Origin: Maniola hyperantus
Lineage: Eukaryota > Arthropoda > Insecta > Lepidoptera > Nymphalidae
Reading direction: 5' to 3'
NCBI RefSeq assembly: GCF_902806685.2
Contig: NC_048557.2
Location: forward strand, 1,240,001-1,304,000
DNA: 64,000 nucleotides
Under the pieces are notes generated by a model. The model saw only the letters and a program-made list of their open reading frames with translations, did not search any database and had not been told where the DNA came from. Below, piece by piece: positions 10,646 to 22,631 of the stretch. Each line of letters opens with the position of its first letter. The first letter of the stretch is position 1. A program made the position numbers and the translations under genes.

Positions 10646-10779
10646 ATACTGCAGCACTGCAACAAACTAAATAACCTGGCTCCTAAAAATACCAACGAAC
10701 CCTAAAAATACTTCAATACTATTTTTTGTTGGTTTTCCATTCGAGGTAAAAAAAATGAAAATATTGAATGAACGCGGAT

Positions 10780-11265
10780 CAGAGTTCCAAGTTTCGGACA
10801 CAGACAGCGCTAAAGCGATAAAGCGCTTCCGAGCGTATCACTTTCGCCAGCGCTCGACAGACGTCGGCCACCCTCGCTCCCCCAGCTGACTGGGCCCGCG
10901 CCAGAGCGAGATATGACGTATAAATCACAATGCGTGCGAAAGGGACAGCGACCCGCGCAACTCCGGCCGCCGCCATTTATTTCTTTCTAGTGCTCGACTC
11001 CGTCGTAGTGACAGCGTTTTATATTATCGCGAGAGCGTAATCGTTTTATATGTGAAAATTGTATATTAAGTTTCCTATATATATATCATTATATCCGTGT
11101 GACCTGTTAGTGGATGCCGACGAATGATAAAAATGTGTGTGCAATGGGAAAAATATCTGTTAAGTGACGTGTAACACCGCAGCAATGTCTTTATTCCAAT
11201 CTGCTGTGAACACAAGAAATAAACGTGGATTATGCAAGTTGGGATGAGATGTGGACGAGTGTTAG
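10780..11265 (+). promoter_or_regulatory. Putative promoter and non-coding first exon of the LRR-Ig gene
   Basis: A CpG-rich patch (10780-11040) stands out in AT-rich DNA. It is followed by unique sequence ending in a good donor, GTGTTAG|GTAAAT (cut after 11265). The first coding exon at 14312 is itself preceded by an acceptor (TTTTCTCTTTTCAG, ends 14283), so an upstream non-coding exon is expected and this is the best candidate. The exact start is not visible. The 65-codon minus frame here is taken as chance. Confidence 0.4.
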
Positions 11266-12118
11266 GTAAATTTTGTGTATTAAAACTTTACTGAGGATGT
11301 AGGATTGTGAATAGTTTATTTGTGGAATGTTTTATTTCGGAAGCATCTGTCGGTCTTACAGGTGACGACACACAGAACAATGCAGGTATTCAGAACGATT
11401 AGTAAAACAACTTTTGAATAGCTTAAATGCCTAGGCTCTTCTTAATCATTGTAGCACGTATTTTCGAAACCCATACCTGACAAACTAGCAGTTCCTCTGG
11501 ACTTATAAATTAATATGCTACCAGCTACGGTAATAACATTAATTTTAGTTCAAAGACAAACATGAACATACTATAGTTACAGGCTATTAAATTATTTGAA
11601 TACAATAGAACAAAAAGTTTTAATTAGAAACGTAATAAATTAATTTGCAAGTTGTAAAGTCGATAAATGTACACTTTGCTGTAAATAGTAGGTAGGTATA
11701 TTGAAGCACAAAGTGTTTGAATCAATTATTTCCATTAACAGAACACGAGTTAGGTATTATACCTATTCACTTGTGTGCACACTAGCCACTTTGTTGTTCA
11801 AACGTTAATTACTTAAATAAGTTGACTCTAATTTTTTGGGCCTCTCGCAATATCAAACTTATTAAGTAGTTACCTACCTACTTAATATGCTCTTAATGTC
11901 TTGAATTGGAAAAGCGCAACACAGATAACTTTATTTGCTAGAATTTTGGGCTAAAGAGGCCAAAGTTTTATTTAATAGGCCACTAATCATAATAAATGAA
12001 TAAATTTTGATACAACTTTGGAATCTTTTTAGGGCCTGAAATAAAAGAGTCAACAAAATAAGTACCTAGCTAAATAGTCACATCTACATAACATGTATCA
12101 CTTACATAATATTAATTA

Positions 12119-12332
12119 CTAGAGGATGCCCATGACTTTGGCCATGTGGATTTAGGTTTTTAAATCCCGTGGGAACTGTATGATTTTCCGGGATAAAAAG
12201 TAGCCTATGTCTTTCCTTCCCTTTACATCCGTAAGCTACCTCTGTACCAAATTTCATCAAAATCGGTTAAACCGTTGGACCGTGAAAACCTAGCAGACAG
12301 ACACACTTGCGCATTTATAATATTAGTATGGA
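12119..12332 (-). mobile_element. Helitron-like element, family H3
   Basis: On the minus strand it opens TCCATACTAATATTATAAAT and closes with a degraded hairpin and CTAG. It is flanked by A on the left and T on the right of that strand, as Helitrons are. Confidence 0.65.
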
Positions 12333-12454
12333 TTAAGGGTTAATGTTTGTAAGTTTGGATTTAGAGAGTAATCTCTGGAACTAATGATCCGATTCTGAAA
12401 CTTTATACACTGATAGAAAGCTACATTATCCTGAGTGCTATATTACTTTTTATA

Positions 12455-12612
12455 TCTCTATATATAAAAATGAATCACTGAATGTGTTGCTGAAACGATT
12501 CCGCTAATTCTTTGAAGTAGGTACGAGGATGGTTCTTACAGAGAAAAAATTTAAAAAATTGCCTGAAAAAGAATCGACTGTTAGGCGATACGAAGTTCGC
12601 CGGGTCAGCTAA
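12455..12612 (+). mobile_element. Helitron-like element, family H1
   Basis: Opens TCTCTATATATAAAAATGAA. The 3' hairpin GGCGA (12584-12588) / TCGCC (12597-12601) is followed by GGGTCAGCTAA then T. It is shorter inside than other H1 copies. Confidence 0.72.
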
Positions 12613-13171
12613 TAGGCGCTATAAATTAGGTATTTGCTGTGGAAGAAGTCACGGGCAGAAACTAGTATGATTTATATTGAAGGAATAGAATATTTTCCTA
12701 AATACTTAAATTAACTTTTACATTCTAATGAGATAACTATTATTAAGAAAGACCAACTGAAGTTATTAGTAAATATGCTAAAATTTAAAGTTAAAATTCA
12801 TACATTTTAGCAGAAGAACGAGTTAAATGTATACCTACCGGCTACCAGTTATAAAAACTTGTTTTGAATTAATTAACATAGTGAGTTGAAGGCGAAACAA
12901 AGACTGTTATCAATAATAATTAATTATTATTAGGTCTCAATGTTTTGCTGGTGTTTATTTAGAAACTGTGCTGTATATTTAATCTTCAATCACTATGGTC
13001 TTGTTTGTCACACAAAATATAGAAAAGCTAATAATAGTTAAGTAGGAACATATCTTAGTTACACAAAGACTAAGTCAATTTTATGTACTCATAGTTTAGC
13101 ATGTCAACTTATGAAGTGTTATAATCATTTAGAAATGTAGGTTGATATTATTGTCCTCAAATATACTTAAT

Positions 13172-13335
13172 CAGTGTGGCTAATTCCGTTGTACACAAAC
13201 TCTAAACTAAACTAAAATGACACGTCTAAATCTATTGCTATCCCTTTCATAATGTTGCTTGCGGAAAAGGATAGCACTAGATTTAGACCTGTTAATTTAG
13301 TTTAGTTTAGAGATTGTGTACAAGAGAATCGGCCC
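13172..13335. mobile_element. Palindromic foldback element P
   Basis: GGCTAATTCCGTTGTACACA at the left pairs with TGTGTACAAGAGAATCGGCC at the right; CTAAACTAAACTAAA and its complement, and TAAATCTA...GCTATCC, pair inside. Copies are at 45867-46029 and 53103-53263, with fragments at 28888, 31030, 45402, 49745 and 53705. Confidence 0.8.
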
Positions 13336-13363
13336 TATATATATATATATTATTATATAATAA

Positions 13364-13559
13364 TCACCCTTATTATAAATGCGAAAGTGTGTTTGTTTGT
13401 TGGTTTGTCCTTCAATCACGTCGCAACGGATTAACGTGATTTTTTGTATGGGTATAGATAAAGACCTGGAGAGTGACATTTTATCCCAGAAAATCAAAGT
13501 TCCCACGGGATTTTTAAAGAACCTAATTCCACGCGGACGAAGTCGCAGGCATCAGCTAG
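13364..13559 (+). mobile_element. Helitron-like element, family H3, with intact ends
   Basis: Starts TCACCCTTATTATAAATGCG. Ends with ACGCGGACGAAGTCGCAGGC (hairpin around GACGAAGT) and CATCAGCTAG before T. Confidence 0.75.
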
Positions 13560-14311
13560 TGAAGCTATTAAAGTCCCTAATACACCCACCTGATAAGAAG
13601 CCCACAAAAAAAACTCAGCCGGATTTAACAGACTATTTCAAATACAAATACAAATTTCTTTATTGTGAATATGGGTAAACAGTGGAGATGTTACAAAAAT
13701 TATTTAAAAGTAAACTCTGAAGTCTACATACATCCATACTTCCATACTAATATTAGAAATGCGAACGTTTTTGTCTGGAACCTCTTAGTTCCTCAATTCA
13801 TGGATAAAAATACCTAAAACTGAACACTGGTAAAGTTGTAACCTATAAATAATATGGGTTAATGCTACTTGCAGCAGAATAACAAAGTGACCTACAAAAC
13901 CACAATAAGTAATATGGTATGCATATGCACACAATTTGTTATCAAGGCTACTGAAATTGCATTACAGGAAATAATTTACATTTTACAAAGACAATAAAAG
14001 TTATTATAATTTAACTTTTGAGATGCAATTATTAAAATAGTTAATTACCTAACTATTTAAAATTAATAAGATAAAACATTTTATTAAAAGCACATTAATC
14101 GAAAGTTAGTGAAGTACTTAAATTAACTTTAAAAAACATGAGTAACTATAAATAATTTTAGGCATCATAATACATGCTACGCCGCGCAGGAGTCGGACTA
14201 TATCAGGATCGAATAACATTATCCGTATACTGCTTAAATACTTGATGGTAACTAGCTAAAGGTTGTTATTTTTCTCTTTTCAGTCAGTAAGACTATGAGG
14301 GTTGTAAAATA

Positions 14312-17300
14312 ATGCAGTGGCTGCACAAAATATTGACGCTGGCAATAATTTGCGCAGCTGTGGAGGCGTCCGTGTGCCCCGCCACGTGCGAGTGCACGCG
14401 CGCGCGCCTGGCGTGCTCCCGCGCTGCGCTCCCGGACAACAAGCTCACCCGGGCCGTCCTGGCCAACTATGGACCCTCCCTTCGAGAGATCATTTGGACC
14501 GACTCGAACATAACCTCGATAGAGATGAACGTATTCGACGGGCTCTACGACGTCGAATACATCGATCTGAGCAGGAACGAAATGACGAGAACCGAACATG
14601 GCCTGTTTGCCAGACTGAGTCGATTAAAACATTTGAACCTGTCCAGGAACCACATCGACGACATACCGCGATTCACTTTCGCCGATCTCTCGAACCTAGA
14701 GGTCCTGGACATCTCTCACAACAAGCTACGAGTGCTACCATTCCAGGTCTTCGGGCCGATGATTAGATTACAGTATTTGGATATTTCTTACAATAAACTT
14801 GCAACTTTCTTAGATTACTATTTTAAACCTAATCGCCAACTGAAAACACTGTTCCTAAACAATAATAGCCTAGTCAAAATTACTTCTAACGCTCTAGTCA
14901 ACCTCGAGGAGTTGGAGACGCTCGATATATCTAGCAACAAATTAGATCATATACACAAATCTCTGTTCGATAACCTGGAGCAGCTGCGGGCTCTCAATCT
15001 GAGCCACAACAATTTTACAAACATATCACAAGATGCTTTTAAAAATCTCAATAAATTAAAATCGCTGCATATAGGCGGAAACAGACTGACGGTGATGCCC
15101 TCGACGCTCTTCCAACATAACGAAAACTTGATAACGCTCTACCTCGATCACACTCAAATAGTCGTTTTACAGAATACTAATTTTAAAGGATTACACAATT
15201 TGCAACGACTTTATATAAGAAACAATAGCAAGCTGAATGAAATAGAGCCGTTCGTGTTCCTCGACACGCCAGCACTGACACATTTGGATATAAGTGCGAA
15301 CGCATTGACGTATTTGCCACTGTCTTTGAAGGATCTAGATAATTTGAAGGAGCTAAGAATAGGCGCCAACCCTTGGTCGTGCGATTGTCGAATGGCGTGG
15401 TTCGGCAGTTGGGTGGAGAAGCGAAAGGAAATAGTCAAATCAGATTTAAGTTGTGGATTGACGTATCCTAACGACATGTTGCCTGTCGTGAACAACGCCG
15501 GTTGCAGGCCTCCTGTTTTGATCTACAGTAGCCCCTTGAGTCTGCACAGACTGCAAACCGATGCCCAACTTCAATGTATATTCGACGGCAACACATTGCC
15601 ATCCATAACGTGGATCACTCCGACGAGAGACGTGTACCACTGGAACCCGGAGCAGAATGAACCGGGCATATTTCACAAGCACGGAATTGCGCACGATCAG
15701 TATTATCGCCCTATAGATTACAGCAAATCACGAGTGCAACTTCACAAAGACGGATCTCTAATCGTAAGAGACATTCATAGGCAGGACAGTGGAACTTATA
15801 TATGCCTAGCCTCAAACCCTTCGGGTAACTTGACCGCCGAAGTCATCCTCAACATAGATCCGATGACTATGTTCGAAATAAAGATGTACAGTTTGCTTTG
15901 TGGTGCTATTTGTGCAGCAGCATTTCTCGGCCTGACGCTACTAGTGCAGGTTCTACGTCACATATTTGTCAGGTGGGTTCTTATTGTACTCGATGTTGAA
16001 ATTGTTTAAATATTTAGCATAATAATGTGAATCATGCCTTCTTTTTTAGATTTCGCCTCTTAGAGACATGCTGCAGTTGCTGCTCGTGTGTCAATCGAGA
16101 CGCTCCTCGAACTAGACAAATCTATCACATGCTCGACAATATCGAACAGTATAAAAGGCTGCAATTAGAAAAACTAAGAGAGAATTACGCAGTTCAGGTA
16201 ACTTGTTTGTTTTTCAAAGTATAATACACATCTGCCTCATATAACTGCGTTACTCGATTCATGTATACAATATGGTTATGTATTTATCGATTGTTCATTA
16301 CTAGGTTCATCGAATCAAAGAGAACTGCACCCAACAGATGGACTGGATTCAGGGCAGTTACTCGACGCAAAGTGCTCACTTACGCAATATTAGAGACATC
16401 GGCTCAAACCATTTGACTGCTATGAAGGATCAATATCATGATCAGGTATGCATGGTAATAATAAAATATTAAGATTTATAAATAGAACTTTTATAAGTAA
16501 AACCGGTCAAGAAATAACACTTTAATGTTTTTTGTTTCCAATCCACAAATTCATGGTTTTCGGATTTTCCCTTTACTTGTGCTATAAGATATTGTTACTT
16601 GCCAAATTTCATGATTCTAGGTCACAATGGGAATACCCTTATAGGTATTGAATCCCTTGACGGGTCTTGACAGACACGACAGACAGACAGACATACAAGT
16701 GTCCCTATGAAGGTTCTTTTTTCCTTTTGATGTACGGAACCCTAAAAATGGTGGTACTTTAAGAATATTTATGGCAAAATTTATAGAAATATGTACGAGT
16801 ATGTAAATATGTCTGCTTTACTAAGAGTTGTATGTATGTTGTTCACCCGATGTTTGTTTGTGCAGGTGAAACGCGTCCGCGACTACTCCACTTCACAACT
16901 GAACTGGGTGCGAGAAAACTACGTGTTCCAACGAAACAAGATAAGAAAATTTAGCGCTCACCAGATACTGAGATTGCGCGAGTCTTACAAATACCAGCAG
17001 CAGACTTTGAACAAAGTGCTGGAGAATCTGCCGAGTCTGTACTTCGAGAACTGTCGCAGTGGCTCCTGCGGGCGGAGCGACTCCATGGCTTTCGATCCTG
17101 ACGTCGAAGTTATAGACATGTACCTCAAGACGAAAATCGAGAAGCTGGCCAGACTGCCCAATCCAGACGACGAGAGCAAGATATCGATATACTACACGCC
17201 GACGGAGAGATCCGTCAACTCTCGACGGAACTCTCCCGTGACGATTCCTGACGGGATTCACATAAACATAATAGAGAGAAGCGGGCCACCAAAGTTGCTG

Positions 17301-17666
17301 GCGATGATTAAGCCGCTGCAGCCGGATCCTCCGCCCACCGTCGAAATACACACGCCCATTTCCGGCTCTCAGTCGCCGTCCAGAACGAAACATAAGTACA
17401 AAGAGGAGGCGAAACCTTCCAGCGAACCTCTGCTCGGACATCGGGAAGAGCGTCAAGCGCGGCGGAAGCTGAACTTGGCTGCGAGCGTCAGTTCGCCCGA
17501 ATTGTACCGAGAGGTGGAGAGAGATGAGACGATGGTAGCGGATAGAGATAAAACTCGGGTTTTACTCGCAGTGGAGTTGGCGCAACCGGAGTGCCAGTTG
17601 CGGCATACGGCGGGACAGTTGGTGTGCGGGGAATGCGCGGGTCTGTGCGAGAACACGCCCTTGTAG
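14312..17666 (+). CDS. LRR-Ig single-pass membrane protein with hendecad-repeat cytoplasmic tail
   Basis: Exons 14312-15972, 16050-16197, 16305-16445 and 16866-17666, all GT-AG and in phase, give 916 residues. A signal peptide (1-20) is followed by an LRR N-cap with Cys22/26/28/35 and about eleven leucine-rich repeats (60-350). Then come an LRR C-cap (NPWSCDCRMAWF, 353-398), one Ig domain (405-515, with the DSGTYIC motif) and a membrane helix (about 525-550). The tail begins with a Cys cluster (561-567), likely palmitoylated. Ten or more 11-residue repeats follow (585-700), nearly all with Gln at position 8, then a Pro/Ser/Arg-rich region to the end. The architecture is that of insect neuronal LRR-Ig receptors (kekkon-like), but the tail does not match kekkon proteins I know, so no symbol is given. 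Probable role: cell-surface recognition or adhesion (inferred). The ATG follows an acceptor in the 5' UTR and starts the signal peptide. The stop TAG is followed by an in-frame extension. Confidence 0.9.
16505..16748. repeat. Element G fragment in intron 3 of the LRR-Ig gene
   Basis: Starts ACCGGTCAAG, skips the middle of the element, and ends with the (GACA)n tract and GGTACGGAACCC-like end. Diverged and internally deleted. Confidence 0.6.
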
Positions 17667-17774
17667 TACAGGCTTTTGACGCGCGTGTTCAAGATCTACG
17701 CGCTAGGGCCCGGGCCCGGTCGCAGCGACGACATCCGCCTGAGGGATTACAAGGAGTCGCCGTCCTACGTGTAG
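17667..17774 (+). other. In-frame extension after the LRR-Ig stop codon (possible readthrough)
   Basis: Directly after TAG (17664-17666) the same frame stays open for 35 codons to a second TAG (17772-17774). The peptide has a basic start (YRLLTRVFKIYALG), a Gly/Pro linker and the end KESPSYV. The last residues S-Y-V fit a class I PDZ-ligand pattern (S/T-x-V). Base composition matches the upstream exon. Readthrough, an allelic stop, or chance are all possible. Confidence 0.4.
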
Positions 17775-17859
17775 CCGCATCTTGCCTGAAGGGTTTACGT
17801 GTCAGTGTCGGACTCGGATCCGCTTGTACTTTTAAGTAAGCTGTGATAGTCTAAATTGG

Positions 17860-17865
17860 AATAAA
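17860..17865 (+). terminator. Poly(A) signal AATAAA, proximal, LRR-Ig gene
   Basis: AATAAA in 'ttggaataaacacgtacgtg', about 195 bp after the stop. Confidence 0.45.
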
Positions 17866-18486
17866 CACGTACGTGTATTAGCGTTTCGAGGATATTTTCG
17901 TCTCTCCTAGTGCTAGGTTAAGGAGAATCGTTGCGATCTGTTCATCGTGTAGTGAATCCGATTCGATTAAGCGTTTCTGTGGGTATTGATCTTGTAAATA
18001 GTCTGTTAGTTTCTCAATCATTATTATTTTTTCCATTTTGATGTATTTTTAGGGTTAAAAACTCTTAGAGTGTTATGCATTTTATATTTGTTCGTCTTAA
18101 AAATAGAAACGAGTAGTTTAAAGCGAGGCGTAAGGAAATTGTTACTGTCATTGTTGTAATTGTTCAGGTTGTTGTAAATTGGTGTATTACACGTCATGCC
18201 ATTGCCACGTACCAGCCACGCGAACTGTACCAGGCCAGAACTCATCTACATTCTCAATTCACTAACATTCGAGTATATTATGATACAAACTTTACTATTT
18301 ATATAATGTACACTATATATTTTGTGACACCATCATATATGTGTATGTAAACAAGTCTTGCAGTGATATGCCAAATGCTACATACAACAATGATTATATT
18401 GTATAATGTTTCTTAAATATAAAATTATACAATTATTGTTGAAAATTTTCTAAATATTATAAAGAAAGAGTAAGCAAATCATGATG

Positions 18487-18492
18487 AATAAA
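18487..18492 (+). terminator. Poly(A) signal AATAAA, distal, LRR-Ig gene
   Basis: AATAAA followed by a T-rich stretch and 'cagtgtaacttttcgttttt'. The unique-looking sequence from 17775 to here is a plausible long 3' UTR. Confidence 0.4.
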
Positions 18493-18499
18493 TTATTTT

Positions 18500-20147
18500 T
18501 CAGTGTAACTTTTCGTTTTTATTTACGTTTCAATTATTTGAAAATGAATTTTAGAATCTAGTATGTTCAGAAAAGGCCTATCCTTTATAAACTTTTGAAT
18601 GGTCAACCTATCGGTTAGTAATAAATGTACCAATTATCCATTATATTAAAAACCAGCAATTACTCATTGATGATCGAAGAGATAATATACAAAAGAAGAG
18701 ACAATAGAGATTGGAGCAATATGAATATTTTTATAAAATTATTATACCTAATTCTATTTTGAGAAATAAAAATAATTATCATAAACCATGTTAGGTACTA
18801 AGCCAGATTATCAATACTAATTTTTTTCTAAATAATTTATTATTGATTTGACAAAAAAATTGTATGATTTTTATAAAAATGTTAAAACTGAACTACTCAG
18901 AGAAAAAATATAGATGATACTCCTAAATTCTATTTCAAATGTTTTGCGTTTCACAAAAATCACAACGATTATTCTATAAATGAAACACCCACGCTTTGGC
19001 CATCATTTTATTAGTTAATCTCAAAATAACATCCTACCAACATTGTAGCTAGATAGACGTAATCAACCTTTAAACATACAGACATGATACGTAACAAGAT
19101 ATAGTTTAAAAACTAAAACCCGACTACCTCTTAAAATATAACTACGGAGATACGGTTTATAGCTCAGAACAAATACCTGTAGAAGTAGCCCTATTGTGAC
19201 TCACTGTTAGAGCAAGTTAGCTAAATGCATTTAAGCTCTTATTAGAACGTGACAAAATAATTATGATTTGTTCTTATTACCGTGGCCACTTTTTTGTTTG
19301 TCAAGATCTATTTAGTACGTGAGATCTTGACAAACAACGTGAAGTGAGGTTATGTCGACTCAAATATTTTAAATAAATTAATTGATTTGTTTTTTTTTGT
19401 TTTTGAAGTTATTGTGCAATGGTGGGTTGCAGTATACTAGGCTACAATAGCCGAAGCGAACTTAAAATAGAAGGAATAACATTTCACAAGTAGCTACCTC
19501 TGCTTGAGCGAGAGGGACTGAGGGGACCACACTAGTTGCATATCTGTGGTTTATAGTTTTTTCAACCCTGGTAATGGGTCACCATTTTTTAATATATTCT
19601 CATAGGTGCGTAAACTCTGTGCCAGTAGGTATCTATGTAGTCTGTGACGCTACGCGTATGTGGCACACATACAAGCATAAAAATTTGTCCTTACTTAAAA
19701 AAAAAACAATTTTAGGAACTTTGTCAATGCCCTATGGAGTTTTATAATATCTTTGGTTTTTCTACAAATATAAAAGGATAAACTGACTAACTGACATAAC
19801 GACATAATATATCAACTAGGTCTAAAAACTTAATGTTTTGCATCCATGATGTTAACCCCCACTAAGAAAGGATTTTCAAAAATTCCCACCCGTGCGAAGT
19901 CTGACTCGATCAGTAAGTAATCATATAAATCTAGCTATCTATTGTGCGTTGATGGTAGCAGGTATGTCAGAAACTTTCACACAACTCCCAACAACAGCTA
20001 TAAAAAGTTCTTCTCAATCGAATGAACGATGTGCGAACGCATAGGTAACAAACAGACAGACAACAGTTTCGGGACTCTACCAGAGTGAACTAGAGCGAGG
20101 GAACTTTCGGTTTGATCCTGAATCAACGATAATTTATGTCAAATATT
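18500..20147. other. Intergenic; AT-rich, one small hairpin
   Basis: No gene seen on either strand. A short inverted repeat (GTTTGTCAAGATCT / AGATCTTGACAAAC) lies at about 19297-19339. Confidence 0.5.
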
Positions 20148-20260
20148 AGGCTATAGCGACGACGTGTAAAATCAAAGAAAAATAGGGCTACTTTAGGGCT
20201 ACCTGCGTCAAATGTACTAACATTTGACGCCTGCCAGTGACGTCGAAGCTACCACGTTTT
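20148..20260. repeat. Interspersed repeat E
   Basis: The block with TAGGGCTACTTTAGGGCTAC and CATTTGACGCCTGCCAGTGA recurs in reverse orientation at 40778-40893, about 110 bp, with high identity. Confidence 0.7.
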
Positions 20261-20724
20261 GTTAGAAGTTCCCTAACTACCGTGAACTGTAATACAATTA
20301 AGACTCATTTAATACCATAATTTTCAAAAAAATCAAATTTAATTTGACTTTTTTTGTCATCATATCGACCATATTGGATTTGTCATGACGTCATGGAGGT
20401 CGTGACGAAGAAGCTGAGACGAAACCAAAGACACCTCACTTATCTAAATCTGCCCAAATATATTCGTACATGACTGTTTAACACTTGCCTTTACTTCGCC
20501 GTAGTCTGAGTTATGATATATTTTATGTCGGTTGGTAAATGTATAAAAATTGTATGTCGACAGTTAATAAAATTAACTATAAACATTTATATAAAATTTT
20601 AACAAACGCTTACATATTATAAAATATAAAAAATATACATTCCAAGTTAGTCGCCTAACTGGGTTCTTACTTCTTATATTTTTTTTCATCCAATATGTAG
20701 TTTTCGCCTCTCTGCCAAATAGAT

Positions 20725-21390
20725 ACCAGGGACCGAATTACCGGTATTTTTTTCGTAGCGTTACCAAAGTACCGTTATGTTAACGTTAAAAACCGGTCAA
20801 GTGCGAGTCGGATTTGAACACGAAGGGTTCCGCACCACTGTACAAGAAATCTCAGACTAGTATGATAAAAAATTGCAAGTTAATGATGGACAGCGCTATC
20901 TGGATGTGATTTTAAACTAATTATTTCGGGAACACAAATCTTTTTTTTGTGGTGGAACCATAAATTCACGGTTTATGGGTTTTTTCCTTAACTTGTGCTA
21001 TAAGACATTGCTACCTGCTAAATTTCATAATTCTAGGTCAAGCTTATAAGGTTTTTATTCCCGTTTCTTGACAGACACGACAGACAAATAGACAACCAAG
21101 TGATTCTATAAGGGTATCCTTTTTCCTTTTGGGGTACGGAACTTTAAAAAGTAACGATAAAGATACATATCAACGCTCTATTGGCGTTATTCACATACCG
21201 GTATTAATACCGGTAAAAGTAACGATATGTATTCCGGTAACCTAACGATGCCGTGTACAAAGTAGCATCTCCGCTCGACACGCATTGACCGTTAAGGAAA
21301 GTTAAATCATATGGTTATACCGCTACTATTAACGTTACGTTTTTAACGTAACATAACGATTTTTTGGTACTTTAAACGTTAAAAATTTAA
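20725..21390. mobile_element. Foldback-like element with ACCGGTATT motifs, split by an element G copy
   Basis: The left part (20735-20790, ACCGGTATTTTTTTCGTAGC) and right part (21150-21390, ACCGGTATTAATACCGGTAA) belong to one element also seen at 21970-22135. A diverged G copy (about 20788-21150, AACCGGTCAAGTGCGAGTCG to GGTACGGAAC) sits between them. Confidence 0.5.
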
Positions 21391-21969
21391 TTCACTGAAA
21401 GAGCGCATATCATAGGATATTATGACACTGTATCATCAGCATCGAATCAGTCTATAATAGGCAAACTCATAGAGATAAATTAAAGTTTCTATAATAAGGC
21501 TGTAGTCGCAAATACATAAATGTAAAAAAAATATTAACTAGTTACTTAACATAATTAGTTTTAAAACGTGGAGGAAAAACCCAGCTTTATAGGAAAATGA
21601 TGTAAAATAATACAAACGCGAGAAGTATCTTAATGTCTAGGAAATAAAGGTTATAAGTCTTATTCAACTACAATTTTTTACTATTTTTTATGCAGTTTGT
21701 AGTAACATAAAAATACTTCGTTTTAATTAGGTTTCGTCTATACTTATAATCTAATTTATTTGCTTTAAAATTTATGTACTTATAAGCAACTATTTTTTGT
21801 AACAAAGAAACTACAGAAGTGATCTATTTTCGTATAGGCATTGAATATAATAGTATAGGTAATAAATGATAATTTGTAAAACAGTAAAAGACCGTTATTA
21901 TTATTTTAACTAATTAACGTACATTACGACATAATTTAGAATTTACTGCACCTTATGACCAATGACAAT

Positions 21970-22135
21970 CAATGTGGGATCGAATCACCGGTATTTTTTA
22001 CGTAACGATACCTATATACCATTAGCGTTATCTAGATACCTACCAATATTAATACCGGTAAAAGTAACAATGTCTAAAGATGCGTTAAATACCGCTTCTA
22101 TTAACGTTAAAAATGTAGTAATGGTAACCGATCCT
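21970..22135. repeat. Uninterrupted relative of the 20725 element
   Basis: Carries GAATCACCGGTATTTTTTAC and ATTAATACCGGTAAAAGTAA in the same order as the split copy. Confidence 0.5.
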
Positions 22136-22224
22136 GATGACAATCGCATTTTTTCGGGCCATTGACGAATCACTGACGACACATCAATTTTAACAAATGT
22201 TACTAGTTATAGTCCGTAAAAAAT

Positions 22225-22370
22225 GTCTCCTCACGCGCCATTTTTACTCTATGGATCAACTGTCATGTCAAAAGTACGGTTCTCCTTTAAAATAAGGACT
22301 AAAATCGTTCTTTTGACGTGAAATTTGACACAAAAACTTAAAACGGCGCGTGAGGAGTTAATTTTTACGC
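22225..22370. mobile_element. Foldback/MITE element
   Basis: End arms CTCCTCACGCGCC and GGCGCGTGAGGAG pair, and so do inner arms GTCAAAAGTACG and CGTTCTTTTGAC. About 145 bp. Confidence 0.7.
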
Positions 22371-22631
22371 GTTATAAATAATTTTACACCTTATTGCGTC
22401 TCCTTAAGTACCATCTACTGCAGTACTAAGAAATAAACTGCATGAAGACCCAGTTCGATATGACCATTTTTGCATGAGACTTTTCATAAGCTGTACCGTC
22501 TATTCTGAAGTAATTCCTTAAATATATCAACGGTTAATGTTTTAAGTGTTACATATAACTGAGAAATAAGTCATTATTAAATTGGTCAACGCGCCTGTAA
22601 AGTACCTATACGCTCTATATGTTGCAGCCTA

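Larger units (their letters stand above)
11266..14283 (+). other. Putative first intron of the LRR-Ig gene
   Basis: If 10780-11265 is exon 1, this 3.0-kb stretch is its intron. It holds Helitron copies (12119-12332, 12455-12612, 13364-13559), one foldback (13172-13335) and otherwise AT-rich unique-looking DNA. No coding exon seen. Confidence 0.4.

Noticed and set aside
10779..10976. Alanine/arginine-rich minus-strand protein
   Set aside because: CpG-rich chance frame without recognisable motif, in a likely promoter.
14252..14599. 115-codon antisense frame over the LRR-Ig start
   Set aside because: Shadow frame; no homology and it overlaps signal peptide and LRR codons.
16893..17456. 187-codon antisense frame in the LRR-Ig last exon
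   Set aside because: Shadow of the plus-strand exon, whose splice sites, phase and repeats are clear.
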